A stretch of DNA of 38,317 nt from Pseudomonadota bacterium (GCA_005804885.1 SYOX01000264.1:1-38317), one strand, 5' to 3'; counted from the first letter of the stretch, positions 19,640 to 28,165 are shown. Translations and numbers: made by a program. The notes: a model not told the origin generated them from the letters alone.

Positions 19640-21690
19640 CAGCGGCGGGTGATGCGGTTCAGGACGCCGACGAGCAGGGGGTTCTGGGCGGCGGCGTGCA
19701 GTTCGAAGGCGGTCAGGTCCAGGGGGCCGGCCAGGCGCCCGGTGCCCTGCTTGAGGACCGAGAAGCCGTCGCCGCCGTCGGCCAGGAAGCCGTTGACGGT
19801 GATGCGGTAGGTCCGGGTCGGGTCGATCAGCTCGCCGTTGAGGGTGATGCTGGCCGGGTCGACGCGGTCGCCGATGGGCCTCGTGCTGTCCCAGGTGTAG
19901 GCGAAGCCCGCGGAGACGGCCAGGATGTTGGCCTTCTCGGCGCCGTTGACCAGGGACCACTGCTGCTCGAGCATGGTCTCGAGCTGGGCGCCGGTGATGT
20001 CCAGGGTGATGAGGATGTTGCCGAAGGGCTGGACGGCGAAGAGCTCGCCGAAGGTGATCTGGCCGGGGAGCTCGCCGCCGCTGATCTGGGCAAAGACCAG
20101 ATCGGTGCGGATGCCGCCGGGGTTCATGAAGGCGGCCTGCGCCCCGTCGGCGCGGGTGGCCCCGAGCTGGGCGTCGGCGATGTGCTGGCCCAGGGTCGAC
20201 TCGCCGGAGGGGGCCTGGACGCGGGTCAGGTCCGCGGCGATGGCGGCCACGACGCGGTTGGCCAGCGGGGCGGCGAAGCGCTCGTACTTGGTGATGAGGG
20301 CGGTCTGGTCAGGGTCGGGGGTGACGTTGCGGGTCACGATGTTGTTCTGGCCCTGCATCGAGACCACGTCGCCGGTCTTCTCGTTGATCACCAGGTCGAT
20401 GTCGGTGATGAGGCGCCCGAAGCTGGCCGCCGAGGTCACCAGCCGGTTGTTGATGTTGCAGACGTGGGCCGCGTTGGTGTGGCCGCTGATCACCACGTCG
20501 ACGGCCGGGTCGAGGCGGTTGACGATCTCGAAGATCGGGCCTGAGATGCCCACGCACTGGTTGAAGAGGCCGGTGGCGGCGCCGCCCTCGTGGATCAAGA
20601 GCACGATGGTCTCGACGCCCTTGGCCTTGAGCTCGGGCACCAGGGCGTTGACCGTGTCGGCCTCGTCCAGGAAGGTCAGGCCGACGGTCCCGGCCTGGCT
20701 CGTCACCAGCGGCGTGCCCTCCAGCGTCATCCCGATGAAGCCCACCGAGGCGTGCCCGAAGCGGCGGATCGTGTAGGGGGGCAGGATCGTGTCGCCGACC
20801 TCGTCCTCGATGACGTTGGCGGCCAGGTAGCTGAAGTCGGCGCCCTCGAAGCCGTCGCCGTCCTGGCAGCCGTCCACGGGGTGGCAGCCGCCGTCCTGCA
20901 TCCGGTAGAGCTCGTCGAGGCCCTCGTCGAACTCGTGGTTGCCGACCGAGGAGATGGTCAGCCCCATCAGGTTCATCGACTCCACCGAGGGCTCGTCGTG
21001 GAAGAGCGCCGAGAGCAGCGGCGTGGCGCCGATGATGTCGCCAGCGGCCACGATCAGCGTGTTGGGGTTCGTCGCCTTGAGCGCCTTGATGTGCGTGGCC
21101 ATGAACTCCGCGCCGCCCGCGTCCACGCGGTCGACGTTGGGGTCAGGGCCCGTCTGGATCCGGCCGCTGGAGCCCGAGGGCGCCTTGAGGTTGCCGTGGA
21201 AGTCGTTGAAGGACAGCAGCTGCACCGACACGTCGCCGCAAGCCCACCTGCTGTCGGTGGCCGCCGCGTCGCGCAGCCTGCGGAAGGCCGACGGGCCGAC
21301 GTGCTTGACGTTGTCGAGCCCCAGGAGGGTCGTGAACCACACGTCGTCGTCGGTGCCCTGGACGCCGTCCAGCCCCAGGCGGACCCTGGCGATCTCGCGG
21401 GCGGCCTTGGCGTTGAGCCGCACCGGCGCGTTGTCGAGCTCCGACTCGGTGGCCAGGCTGGCGAGCTTGAGCACCGCGCAGGCCTCGTCGCTCCCCTCCT
21501 CGATCCCCAGCCCGTCGGTCTTGCCGCCGCTCAGGAAGTCGTCGTCCTCGCCGTCGAGAGGGTCCAGATCCTCGCCCGGGGGGACGGAGGGCTCATCGGG
21601 CGTCGAGCAGGAAGCCTGCCCCATCAAGGCCATCGCCAGAAGCCACCCCATCGGCGCCGAACGAAGAACACCGCGACTCATCCCTCTCAT
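19639..21690 (-). CDS. 5'-nucleotidase-family metallophosphatase lipoprotein
   Basis: This is a 683-residue exported enzyme of the UshA/CpdB type, hydrolysing nucleotides or other phosphate esters outside the cytoplasm. A signal peptide ends at 'ASC' (about residue 28), followed by an acidic linker with 'GGKTDG'. Residues 70-145 form an unusual module ('APVRLNAKAAREIARVRLG', 'GLDNVKHVGPSAFRRLRD') that looks like a helix-hairpin-helix pair. The metallophosphatase domain follows: 'LLSFNDFHGNL' (DxH), 'AAGDIIG', 'GNHEFDEG', 'VLLIHEGG' and 'SGHTNA', binding two metals. The C-terminal nucleotide-recognition domain contains 'GGIRTDL', 'FGELFAVQPFGN' and 'YRITVNGFLADGGDGF'. ATG 21690 and 21681 are both possible. 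A promoter is visible upstream. Confidence 0.9.
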   Translation of the reverse strand: MRGMSRGVLRSAPMGWLLAMALMGQASCSTPDEPSVPPGEDLDPLDGEDDDFLSGGKTDGLGIEEGSDEACAVLKLASLATESELDNAPVRLNAKAAREIARVRLGLDGVQGTDDDVWFTTLLGLDNVKHVGPSAFRRLRDAAATDSRWACGDVSVQLLSFNDFHGNLKAPSGSSGRIQTGPDPNVDRVDAGGAEFMATHIKALKATNPNTLIVAAGDIIGATPLLSALFHDEPSVESMNLMGLTISSVGNHEFDEGLDELYRMQDGGCHPVDGCQDGDGFEGADFSYLAANVIEDEVGDTILPPYTIRRFGHASVGFIGMTLEGTPLVTSQAGTVGLTFLDEADTVNALVPELKAKGVETIVLLIHEGGAATGLFNQCVGISGPIFEIVNRLDPAVDVVISGHTNAAHVCNINNRLVTSAASFGRLITDIDLVINEKTGDVVSMQGQNNIVTRNVTPDPDQTALITKYERFAAPLANRVVAAIAADLTRVQAPSGESTLGQHIADAQLGATRADGAQAAFMNPGGIRTDLVFAQISGGELPGQITFGELFAVQPFGNILITLDITGAQLETMLEQQWSLVNGAEKANILAVSAGFAYTWDSTRPIGDRVDPASITLNGELIDPTRTYRITVNGFLADGGDGFSVLKQGTGRLAGPLDLTAFELHAAAQNPLLVGVLNRITRR

Positions 21691-21808
21691 ACAGCCTTGC
21701 CTCTCGTGTATCGAAGGTCAGGAGGGCGTGCGCAGCCAGCCAGCCGCTTGCGCCACCGGGGGAAGAGAGGGGAGAACCCTGATCTTCACCAACCCGTCTT
21801 TGCGCGGA

Positions 21809-21837
21809 CCAATATCCGAGAAAGTGCGATTTGTCAA
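21809..21837 (-). promoter_or_regulatory. Sigma70-type promoter of the 5'-nucleotidase gene
   Basis: On the minus strand a perfect TTGACA (21832-21837) is followed after 17 bp by TATTGG (21809-21814), with the start codon about 120 bp downstream. The stretch 21840-21890 upstream is strongly AT-rich and could act as an UP-like element. Confidence 0.5.
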
Positions 21838-21924
21838 CGCGAACATTGAAGTATTTTAAGTGCTTGATATTGCTTTATTTTTCTGGATGGACGCCCTGGA
21901 GCATCTCGGGGGCGGCTGGCGCCC

Positions 21925-21954
21925 CTGGTCGCCGAGGTCGATCAGGCCCTCTGG
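21925..21954 (+). repeat. 30-bp copy of a Nudix gene segment
   Basis: These 30 bases match 22983-23012, inside the Nudix gene, with one mismatch (GAG[G/A]TCGATCAGG). In the same frame the copy would read 'LVAEVDQALW', against 'LVAEIDQALW' in the gene. It lies in a non-coding gap about 1 kb upstream of the source. Confidence 0.6.
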
Positions 21955-21964
21955 TCCTCATCCG

Positions 21965-22516
21965 TCACGGGGCGACGGTGTTGACGCTGAGCAGGTTCCA
22001 GGTGTTGACGCCGTGGTTGTGCAGGTGCAGGACGATCTCGTCGCCGGCCCGCGCGCCCGCCGGCAGCTGCCAGCGCGGCGTCAGCAGCCCGCTGGGCGAG
22101 GGGATCGGGATCTGCTGGTCGAAGACGATCTCGCCGTTGATGAGGATGGAGACGTGGGCCGTGGCGGGGTTGACGTCAAAGAGCGCCTCGTGGATGAGCA
22201 CGGCCTGGACCGTGTCGCAGGGCTGGACGTCGATGAGCAGCGGCTGCTTGATGGCGACGTAGTTGCACCGGCCGGTGTCGAGGTCCAGCACCCCGCCCTC
22301 GCTCGTCAGCGCGCCCTCGGGGCAGTCGATCGTCTCGGGGCGGTGGTCAAAGAAGGGGTCCTCGTCGGCGCTCTGGGTGATCCAGGCCCCGTTGTCGATC
22401 AGCGCCGTGGGCGTCAGGCTGGGCTCGCAGGAGGGCGCAGGGGCCGGAGCGTCGCCGCAAGAGGGCAGCGCGGCGGCGGCGAGCAGGAGCGAGGCTGTCA
22501 GCGTGATTCTGGTCAT
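21965..22516 (-). CDS. Lipoprotein, 183 aa, beta-rich
   Basis: The product begins with a clear lipoprotein signal, 'MTRITLTASLLLAAAALPSC', with Cys20 as the acylation site, then a Pro/Ala linker and a beta-sandwich-like domain. The domain has a hydrophobic strand pattern ('QAVLIHEALFDVNPATAHVSILINGEIVFDQQIP', 'GDEIVLHLHNHGVNTWNLLSVN') reminiscent of carbohydrate-binding or adhesion modules, and four Cys that may pair. I do not recognise the family. ATG 22516 is chosen for the signal peptide and an adjacent GGAGAG; the frame is open upstream to 22672 without coding character. It is divergent from the Nudix gene. Confidence 0.7.
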   Translation of the reverse strand: MTRITLTASLLLAAAALPSCGDAPAPAPSCEPSLTPTALIDNGAWITQSADEDPFFDHRPETIDCPEGALTSEGGVLDLDTGRCNYVAIKQPLLIDVQPCDTVQAVLIHEALFDVNPATAHVSILINGEIVFDQQIPIPSPSGLLTPRWQLPAGARAGDEIVLHLHNHGVNTWNLLSVNTVAP

Positions 22517-22670
22517 CTCTCCAGGGCGCTTGAACCCCGCGAAGCATAGCGCGGCCCGGGCCCCGGTCAAGGCGGGTTTGCGTTCAGGCCCGCCGCCGCT
22601 ATCGTTCCAGATTCGACCCGCCTGCCGATGGGAGGCTTCGCAGACGCGCGCTGCAGGCCAGGAGGGAGCC

Positions 22671-23099
22671 ATGAGGCCATTCGACGACGCTCAAAGAGAG
22701 GCCATCGCCGCCGTGGTGCGCCGCGACGACGGGCGCTACCTGCTGGTGAGGCGAGCCCGGGGCGTCTCGGCGGGGGGCTACTGGACGACCGTGACCGGCA
22801 AGCCCGATCCGGGCGAGTCGCTGGCCGAGGCCCTGCGCCGGGAGGTCCGCGAGGAGGTCGGCCTGTCGGTCACCGCCGGGGCCGAGCTCTACCGCTGCGA
22901 CACCCACGATCGCCGCTTCGTGATCATCTGGTTCGAGGCCGCGCTCGACGAGCCCGCCTCGGCCTACGGGCCGCTGTCGCTGCTGGTCGCCGAGATCGAT
23001 CAGGCCCTCTGGCTGACCGCGCAGGAAGCCGCCGGCTGCGATCCGATGTTCCCCGACACCCGCCGCTTCTTCGAGGCCCGAGTGGCGATGCGGGGTTGA
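22671..23099 (+). CDS. Nudix hydrolase
   Basis: This 142-residue protein carries a complete Nudix box, GX5EX7REUXEEXGU, spanning Gly43 to Leu65 ('GKPDPGESLAEALRREVREEVGL'). Such enzymes hydrolyse nucleoside diphosphates linked to another moiety, often as a clean-up function. The loop 'SAGGYWTTVTG' just before the box is a common feature of the family. The substrate is unknown. ATG 22671 is preceded by AGGAGGGAG. Parts of the 3' half are duplicated outside the gene: 30 bp at 21925-21954 and 39 bp just downstream (23138-23176). Confidence 0.9.
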   Translation: MRPFDDAQREAIAAVVRRDDGRYLLVRRARGVSAGGYWTTVTGKPDPGESLAEALRREVREEVGLSVTAGAELYRCDTHDRRFVIIWFEAALDEPASAYGPLSLLVAEIDQALWLTAQEAAGCDPMFPDTRRFFEARVAMRG

Positions 23100-23176
23100 C
23101 AGCGGCCTGACGCGGGCATCCCTGCGGGTGCGCCAGACGCTTCTTCGAGGCCCGAGTGGCGATGCGGGATTGACAG
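23064..23176 (+). repeat. 39-bp direct repeat of the Nudix gene's 3' end
   Basis: Copy one (23064-23102) covers the last codons and stop of the Nudix gene, and copy two (23138-23176) lies in the intergenic region, 74 bp on. They differ at a single base (CGGGG versus CGGGA). Both encode 'RFFEARVAMR' plus a stop. Confidence 0.8.
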
Positions 23177-23261
23177 GGCGGCCCGCTTTGGCTTCTCTGC
23201 GCGCCCAGGATCGCCGCGGCGCCGCGCGGCCCACGAAGCCCCGAGACGAGAGGTGAAGGTG

Positions 23262-23840
23262 ATGAGCAAGAGGCGATGGTTCGCCGCGGCCGCGCTGGCC
23301 GCGCTGACGATGGCGCTGGCCGCGCAGGTCGGCGCCGAAGACTCCGAGAGGAAGATCCTGCTCGTGGGCGACTCGATGGCCTGGAGCCTGGGGCTGGAGA
23401 TGCAGCCGCTGGTCGAGGCCGGCGGGGACGAGTTCCGCTTCCGCCACAAGACCAGCGACTCGATCCGCGCCTTCGCGGCCAACAACCGCCTCAAGGAGGA
23501 CCTGATCAAATACAAACCCGACGTGGTGCTCATCTCCCTGGGCTCCAACGAGGGGCTCATCCCCAAGCCCGAGTCGCTGGCCGCCCCGATCAAGAAGATC
23601 GTCGCGCAGGTCGGCGACACGCCCTGCTACTGGATCGGGCCGCCGATGTGGACGCCCGACACCGGCGTCGTGCGCGTCCTCGAAGAGAACGCCGCGCCCT
23701 GCCGCTTCTTCAACTCCACGCCCTTGAAGCTCGACCGCCGCCACGACGGCTACCACCCCAGCCGCGAGGGCTCGAAGAGGTGGGCCGAGGCGATCCTGGC
23801 CTGGATCAAGGCCAACCCGCCCTCGGAGCCCGCCCCATGA
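23262..23840 (+). CDS. SGNH/GDSL-type secreted hydrolase
   Basis: The 192-residue protein has a signal peptide ('MSKRRWFAAAALAALTMALAAQVGA') and an SGNH esterase fold. Block I is 'LLVGDSMAW' with the nucleophile Ser38, block III is 'ISLGSNEG' with the oxyanion Asn, and block V is 'HDGYHPS', giving the Asp-His pair. Typical activities are acylesterase, thioesterase or deacetylase on polysaccharides or lipids; the target is not known. ATG 23262 is preferred, GTG 23253 being the alternative. Its stop overlaps the next gene's start (ATGA at 23837-23840). Confidence 0.82.
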   Translation: MSKRRWFAAAALAALTMALAAQVGAEDSERKILLVGDSMAWSLGLEMQPLVEAGGDEFRFRHKTSDSIRAFAANNRLKEDLIKYKPDVVLISLGSNEGLIPKPESLAAPIKKIVAQVGDTPCYWIGPPMWTPDTGVVRVLEENAAPCRFFNSTPLKLDRRHDGYHPSREGSKRWAEAILAWIKANPPSEPAP

Positions 23841-25288
23841 CCCCACCCGACGGACGATCCCTTGAGCGCGCCCGCGCCCGCTTCGACGCCGGTCAGGACG
23901 CCGCCGCGCGCGGCGAGCTGGACAAGGCCGCCGAACTGCTCCGCGAGGCCGTCGCGCTGTGCGCGCCGATGTGGCGCGCCGACGCGGCCAGCGACGAGGC
24001 GCTGCGCCCCCAGGCCGCGATCCTCGGCGCGGACGCGGCCTACGCCGCCGGGATGGCGCAGATCCAGGGCGGCGCAGGCGCCGATCAGCTGCGCGCAGCA
24101 GTCCTGATCGGCGTCGAGATCTTCGAGCGCGAGGCCCTGGGCGAAGGCCCTCGCCTGCACGGGCTCTACCGGGCGCAGTGCGCCGCCTTCGAGGTGGCCC
24201 ACAGCCTGAGCGCCGATCACCCCGAGGACGCCTCGGCGCTCTTCGGCGACGCGGCGCGCTGCGCCGAGGCGCTCGACGGCCTGGAGGCGCCCGACGCCGA
24301 GAAGGCCGCGCGGGTGCTGGCCAACGCGGCGGCGGCCTCCCACGCGCTGGCCAGCATCGCGCGGGCGCGCGGCGACAAGTCCTTCAAGGCGGACCTGGAG
24401 AAGGCCCTCGAATACGGCGAGCGCGCCGTCCAGGCGATCGAGCTGCGCGGGGCGCTCCAGGCCGAGACCTTCCTGATCCTGGCCGAGGTCAGCTACGAGC
24501 TGGCCCTGACGATAGAGGCCCCGTCCGAGGCCGCCGAGCTGCTGCGGGCCGCGCTGGGCTGGACGCGCGAGGCCGCCGAGGCGCCCGGCGCCAACGCCTT
24601 GATGCAGGCCGAGGCGATGCAGCGCGGCGCCAACTACGCCTGCGTCTACGGCCTCTACCTGCGCAACGAGGACTTCGAGGCCGGGATCGCGGCGCTGGAG
24701 GGCGCCGTGGATCTGGCGCTGGCGGTGGCCGACGAGCCGAACCTGCCCATGGCGCTGCGCGCGCCGGCCTTCGACACGGCCATCCGGACTCGCCAGAACG
24801 TCGCGCTGCTGCTCAAGGAGCGCGACCAGCACGCCGCGCGGCGTCACTTCGAGGCCTCCAGCGCGCTGGGCCGCCGCGCGGCCTCGACGCCAGGGCTCTC
24901 GGGAGGGCGGCGGGCCGGCTTCCTGTACCTGGCGGCCAACGCCCAGCTCGAGCACGGGATTCTTGGGCAGTCGCTGTCCAGCAATGAGGCCGACAGCGCC
25001 GCGCTCGCCTCGCTGCGCGAGGCCCGCGAGCTGGCCCAGGCCGCGCTGGAGCAGCCGGAGTGCCCGCCGGACGTCGAGGCCCGCGCGGCGCTGACGGTCT
25101 GCGGGGTCAGCGGCCGGCTCCTGAGGGCGCAGCCGACCCTCGGCGGGCGGGCGGAGCTGGCGATCATCGAGGCCTTCGGGCGCCGCGCGGCTCAAGCCGA
25201 AGGCGCCGCCCAGGAGCTGCGCGACACCGGGGCGCGCTTCGCCGCCGATGCCGCAGCGCGGCTGTCGGGCGATCCCCCGTCATCCTGA
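23837..25288 (+). CDS. Helical repeat (TPR-like) protein, 483 aa
   Basis: The protein is Ala/Leu/Glu-rich and almost entirely helical. TPR-like helix pairs are visible: 'RARARFDAGQDAAARGELDKAAELLREAVALC' near the N-terminus, 'LEKALEYGERAVQAIELRGALQAETFLILAEVSYELALTI' in the middle, and 'REARELAQAALEQPECPPDVEARAALTVCG' near the end. The family is not identified. No signal peptide is visible, so it is probably cytoplasmic. The 4-base overlap with the SGNH hydrolase gene indicates translational coupling, although one product is exported and the other is not, so a direct complex is unlikely. Confidence 0.7.
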   Translation: MTPPDGRSLERARARFDAGQDAAARGELDKAAELLREAVALCAPMWRADAASDEALRPQAAILGADAAYAAGMAQIQGGAGADQLRAAVLIGVEIFEREALGEGPRLHGLYRAQCAAFEVAHSLSADHPEDASALFGDAARCAEALDGLEAPDAEKAARVLANAAAASHALASIARARGDKSFKADLEKALEYGERAVQAIELRGALQAETFLILAEVSYELALTIEAPSEAAELLRAALGWTREAAEAPGANALMQAEAMQRGANYACVYGLYLRNEDFEAGIAALEGAVDLALAVADEPNLPMALRAPAFDTAIRTRQNVALLLKERDQHAARRHFEASSALGRRAASTPGLSGGRRAGFLYLAANAQLEHGILGQSLSSNEADSAALASLREARELAQAALEQPECPPDVEARAALTVCGVSGRLLRAQPTLGGRAELAIIEAFGRRAAQAEGAAQELRDTGARFAADAAARLSGDPPSS

Positions 25289-25317
25289 GCCCGTTCGTCT
25301 AAAAAGTTGAATGAAGT

Positions 25318-25947
25318 TCAGGCGTTGAACGAGGGTCGGTTCTTGAGGCGGGTGTACCACTGGGCGACCTTGGGGAGCAGCTCGCTGATGGGGGCGCCGA
25401 ACTGGGTGGCGTAGGCCAGCGAGGGGGTCATGGCGGCGTCGGCGATGGAGTAGTCGTCGCCGAGGAGGTAGGGCCGGCCGTCGTCGAGCAGGAGGGCGAG
25501 CCTGCGGAGGAGCTCGATGGCGCGCAGGCGGGCCTCCTTGATCTTGGCGCTGTTGCGGCGGCGCTCGGAGGTGAAGACGTTCTGGGCGAAGAGGACGCCG
25601 ATGGGCTCGACGAGGTTGTTGTCGGCCCAGTCCTCCAGGGCGCGGGCCATGGCGCGGCTGGCGGGGTCGCGGGGGAAGAGTGGGGGGTCGGGGTAGGCGT
25701 CCTCAAGGTACTCGTTGATGATGGTGGAGTCGTAGACGATGACCTGCCGGGGCTGCCCGTCGGGGCTGGGGCGATGATCGAGCAGAGCGGGGACCTTGCC
25801 CTCGGGGTTGAGGGCCAGATACTCCTCGGAGCGCTGCTCGCCCTTGGCGATGTCGATGATGCGCCGCTCGTAGTTCAGGTTTTTCTCGGTGAGAACGATG
25901 CGGACTTTGCGGCTGTTGGGTGAGGCGGGGTAGTCGAAGAGGATCAT
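25318..25947 (-). CDS. Glutathione S-transferase family protein
   Basis: A full-length 209-residue GST. The N-terminal thioredoxin-like domain starts 'MILFDYPASPNSRKVRIVLTEKNLNYE' and contains 'LNPEGKVPALLDH' (cis-Pro) and the glutathione-contacting 'YDSTIINEYLEDAYP'. The C-terminal helical domain contains 'YLLGDDYSIADAAMTP', with the N-capping box Asp. Proteins like this conjugate or reduce electrophiles with glutathione, or act as chaperones; the substrate is unknown. The ATG overlaps the stop of the upstream AgmX-like lipoprotein gene (25944-25947), so the lipoprotein gene is first in this two-gene unit. Confidence 0.9.
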   Translation of the reverse strand: MILFDYPASPNSRKVRIVLTEKNLNYERRIIDIAKGEQRSEEYLALNPEGKVPALLDHRPSPDGQPRQVIVYDSTIINEYLEDAYPDPPLFPRDPASRAMARALEDWADNNLVEPIGVLFAQNVFTSERRRNSAKIKEARLRAIELLRRLALLLDDGRPYLLGDDYSIADAAMTPSLAYATQFGAPISELLPKVAQWYTRLKNRPSFNA

Positions 25948-26558
25948 GGGGACTCGAAGGTGACGCCGGACATGTAGACATCGAAGCGGACGACGGCCTC
26001 GGTGGTGCCCTTGTGGGGGTCGAAGGTCCAGGCGCGGATGCGGTCGGTCAGGCAGCGCTCGATGGCGGAGGCGTCCTTGAGGGTGCTGCTGCGCACGACC
26101 GAGGCGATGACCTGTCCGGTGGGCGCGGAGACGGTGAACTGGACGTTCATCTCGCCCTTGATCGAGGTGTCCTTCTTGAGGGCGTCGCTGTAGCAGCGCT
26201 CCAGCGAGATGCGTTCGGAGACGATGCGCTCACGGGCCTGCTCAAGCGGCATGGAGCCCTCGGCGATGACCACATTGCCGGCCAGGAAGACGGGGTAGGG
26301 CTCGTTCTTCGTGGGGAGCGGCTTGTCGCCCTTGTCGCCCTTGTCGCCCTTGTCGCCCTTGTCGTCCTTGTCGTCCTTGTCCTGATCGCACTTGCACTCG
26401 CAGGGGCAGCGCTCGGCGCAGTTGACCTCGGCCTGGGGTGAGGTCGGCAGGCCCTTGCAGGCAGAGAGGGTGAGGACGAGGATCGGGGCGAGCCAGAGCG
26501 CGCTGGGTGGGGATGAGGGCGCGGGGGGTTGGTTCGAGGTGCGCGAGACTCTATACAT
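25944..26558 (-). CDS. Lipoprotein with (KGD/KDD) repeats and AgmX/PglI-like C-terminal domain
   Basis: The 204-residue product has a signal peptide ending 'LTLSAC' and, after a Cys-rich spacer ('CAERCPCECKC'), six tandem Lys-Gly/Asp-Asp units encoded by a 9-bp DNA repeat. The C-terminal 110 residues ('ISLERCYSDALKKDTSIKGEMNVQFTVSAPTGQVIASVVRSSTLKD...IERCLTDRIRAWTFDP') match the AgmX/PglI-type domain of Myxococcota, a TonB-C-like fold with two conserved Cys. Related proteins function in gliding motility in Myxococcus. The charged repeat may be a flexible tether between membrane and C-domain. Its stop overlaps the GST start. Confidence 0.78.
   Translation of the reverse strand: MYRVSRTSNQPPAPSSPPSALWLAPILVLTLSACKGLPTSPQAEVNCAERCPCECKCDQDKDDKDDKGDKGDKGDKGDKPLPTKNEPYPVFLAGNVVIAEGSMPLEQARERIVSERISLERCYSDALKKDTSIKGEMNVQFTVSAPTGQVIASVVRSSTLKDASAIERCLTDRIRAWTFDPHKGTTEAVVRFDVYMSGVTFESP
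26322..26375 (-). repeat. 9-bp tandem repeat encoding KGD/KDD
   Basis: Six consecutive 9-bp units (CTTGTCGCC four times, then CTTGTCGTC twice, on the plus strand) lie inside the lipoprotein gene. In frame they can only change the number of Lys-x-Asp triplets, so copy number may vary between strains without breaking the gene. Confidence 0.8.
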
Positions 26559-26646
26559 GGAGGCCTCTGTCGATGGGCAGCGATCTCTGGGTCACCGGGT
26601 ATACACGATCCCGGTGGGGAGTCCAAGGAAGGGCGGGGGGGTGAGG

Positions 26647-27066
26647 ATGCGGGTGATGGGGCTCGATGTGGGGATGCGGCGGATCGGCGTGGCGCTCAGC
26701 GACGCGATGGGGTGGACGGCGCAGCCGCTTGAGACGGTCGAGGTCAAGCCGGATGGGTCGCACCTGAGGCGGATCAGGGCGATATGCGAGGGCCAGCAGG
26801 TCGAGTCGATCGTCGCGGGGGTGCCGCTGGAGCTCAGCGGGCGGGCCGGGGTGATGGCGAGGCGCGTGCGGGCGATGATCAAGGCGCTTGAGGAGGTCAC
26901 GGGCCTGGAGATCGTCGAGATGGACGAGCGGCTGACGACCCGCCAGGCCGAGCGGGCGCTGGACGAGGCCGGGGTGGGCGAGCGGGGGCGGCGCAAGGCG
27001 GTCGTCGACCAGATCGCGGCCAGCCTCATCCTGCAATGTCACCTCGACGCCCGAGGGCGTCGGTGA
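26647..27066 (+). CDS. ruvX: Putative pre-16S rRNA nuclease YqgF/RuvX
   Basis: This 139-residue protein is the RNase H-like YqgF/RuvX family member, an essential nuclease that trims 16S rRNA ends (also described as a Holliday junction resolvase). The opening 'MRVMGLDVGMRRIGVALSDAMG' with Asp7, the 'MDERLTTRQAERAL' block and the terminal 'KAVVDQIAASLIL' Asp make up the catalytic triad. The family's 'VGLPLNMDGS' segment reads 'AGVPLELSGR' here. ATG 26647 matches the family N-terminus best. It overlaps mltG (GTGA at 27063-27066), a pairing known in many bacteria. Confidence 0.9.
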   Translation: MRVMGLDVGMRRIGVALSDAMGWTAQPLETVEVKPDGSHLRRIRAICEGQQVESIVAGVPLELSGRAGVMARRVRAMIKALEEVTGLEIVEMDERLTTRQAERALDEAGVGERGRRKAVVDQIAASLILQCHLDARGRR

Positions 27067-28151
27067 GCAGGTCGGGCGGGCGGGAGGCCGGGTCGGCGGG
27101 CAGGGCGCGCCGGCCTCGTTGGGGGGCGCTGTGGGTGGCGCTGTTGCTGGTGGTGCTGGTGTTGCTGGGGGCCTCGGCGATCCTGGGCCACGCGCAGCGG
27201 GTGCTCAAGAGCCCCATCGAGGGCCTTGAGGAGGACGCCCTGGTGGTCATCGCCGAGGGGAGCGATTTTTCGGCGACGATGAGGTCGCTGGAGGGGGCGG
27301 GGCTGGTCACGCACCCGCTCTACTTCCGGGCGATGGTGTGGCGGCGCGGGGCCGACACGAAGGTGCGCGCGGGGCGCTACGAGATCCCGGTGGGCTCAAG
27401 CCCCAGCGAGCTGCTGGACAGGATCACGGGCTCGGGACCGGGCGGCGCGGTGCGGCTGACCGTGCCGGAGGGGTGGACGATGTACCACATCGCCGACAGG
27501 GTCGAGGCCAGCGGGATCGTCGATCGGGGAGCCTTCCTGGCCGCCGCCACCGACCCGGCGCTGCTCAAGGCGCTGGGCGTGCGCGCCGACAGCTTCGAGG
27601 GCTACCTCTACCCCGACACCTACTTCTTCTCGCCCGGGGTCACGGCCGAGGGGATCATCCGGCGCATGGTGGGGCGCCACAGGGAGGTCTGGGCGCAGCT
27701 CGTCAAGAAGATCGGCCCCGAGGTGGTCGAGGCGCGCGGTCGGGAGCACAGGCTGACGGCGCGGGCGCTGCTGATCCTGGCCTCGCTCGTGGAGCGGGAG
27801 GCGGTGGTGGACGAGGAGCGGCCGATCATCGCGCGGGTCTTCCTCAACCGGCTTGAGCGCAAGATGAAGCTCCAGTGCGACCCGACGTGCATCTATGGTC
27901 CTGATATCTATAAGGAAAAGCCGAGCCCCGCGCTCTGCCGGGACAAGGCGAGCCGCTACTCGACCTACGTGATCAAGGGGCTGCCGCCGGGGCCCGTGGC
28001 CAACCCGGGCAGGACCTCGCTGCAGGCCGTGCTGGCGCCGACGGAGGCGGCCGGGGAGCGGGATTTCCTGTACTTCGTCGCGAAGCCGGGGGGGCGTCGG
28101 CACACTTTTTCAAAGACCTACGAGGCGCACCAGGAGGCGATCCCGCGCTGA
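27063..28151 (+). CDS. mltG: Endolytic murein transglycosylase MltG
   Basis: The 362-residue protein is a YceG/MltG family lytic transglycosylase, which cleaves nascent peptidoglycan glycan strands and sets their length. After an Arg-rich cytoplasmic N-terminus, a transmembrane helix (about residues 22-42, 'WVALLLVVLVLLGASAIL') anchors it. A LysM-like region ('TVPEGWTMYHIADRVEASG') precedes the catalytic domain with 'YLYPDTYFF', the active-site Glu244 in 'ASLVEREAV' (equivalent to E. coli Glu218) and 'YSTYVIKGLPPGPVANPG'. GTG 27063 is chosen for the overlap with ruvX and the GAGGG box 6-7 nt upstream; ATG 27036 has no such box. Confidence 0.92.
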   Translation: MSRSGGREAGSAGRARRPRWGALWVALLLVVLVLLGASAILGHAQRVLKSPIEGLEEDALVVIAEGSDFSATMRSLEGAGLVTHPLYFRAMVWRRGADTKVRAGRYEIPVGSSPSELLDRITGSGPGGAVRLTVPEGWTMYHIADRVEASGIVDRGAFLAAATDPALLKALGVRADSFEGYLYPDTYFFSPGVTAEGIIRRMVGRHREVWAQLVKKIGPEVVEARGREHRLTARALLILASLVEREAVVDEERPIIARVFLNRLERKMKLQCDPTCIYGPDIYKEKPSPALCRDKASRYSTYVIKGLPPGPVANPGRTSLQAVLAPTEAAGERDFLYFVAKPGGRRHTFSKTYEAHQEAIPR

Positions 28152-28165
28152 CGTGGGGCGTCAGC
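28147..28165 (+). terminator. Candidate stem-loop terminator after mltG
   Basis: GCTGACG-TGGGG-CGTCAGC forms a perfect 7-bp stem with a 5-nt loop, starting inside the mltG stop. Only TT follows, so the T-tract is poor. Confidence 0.4.
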
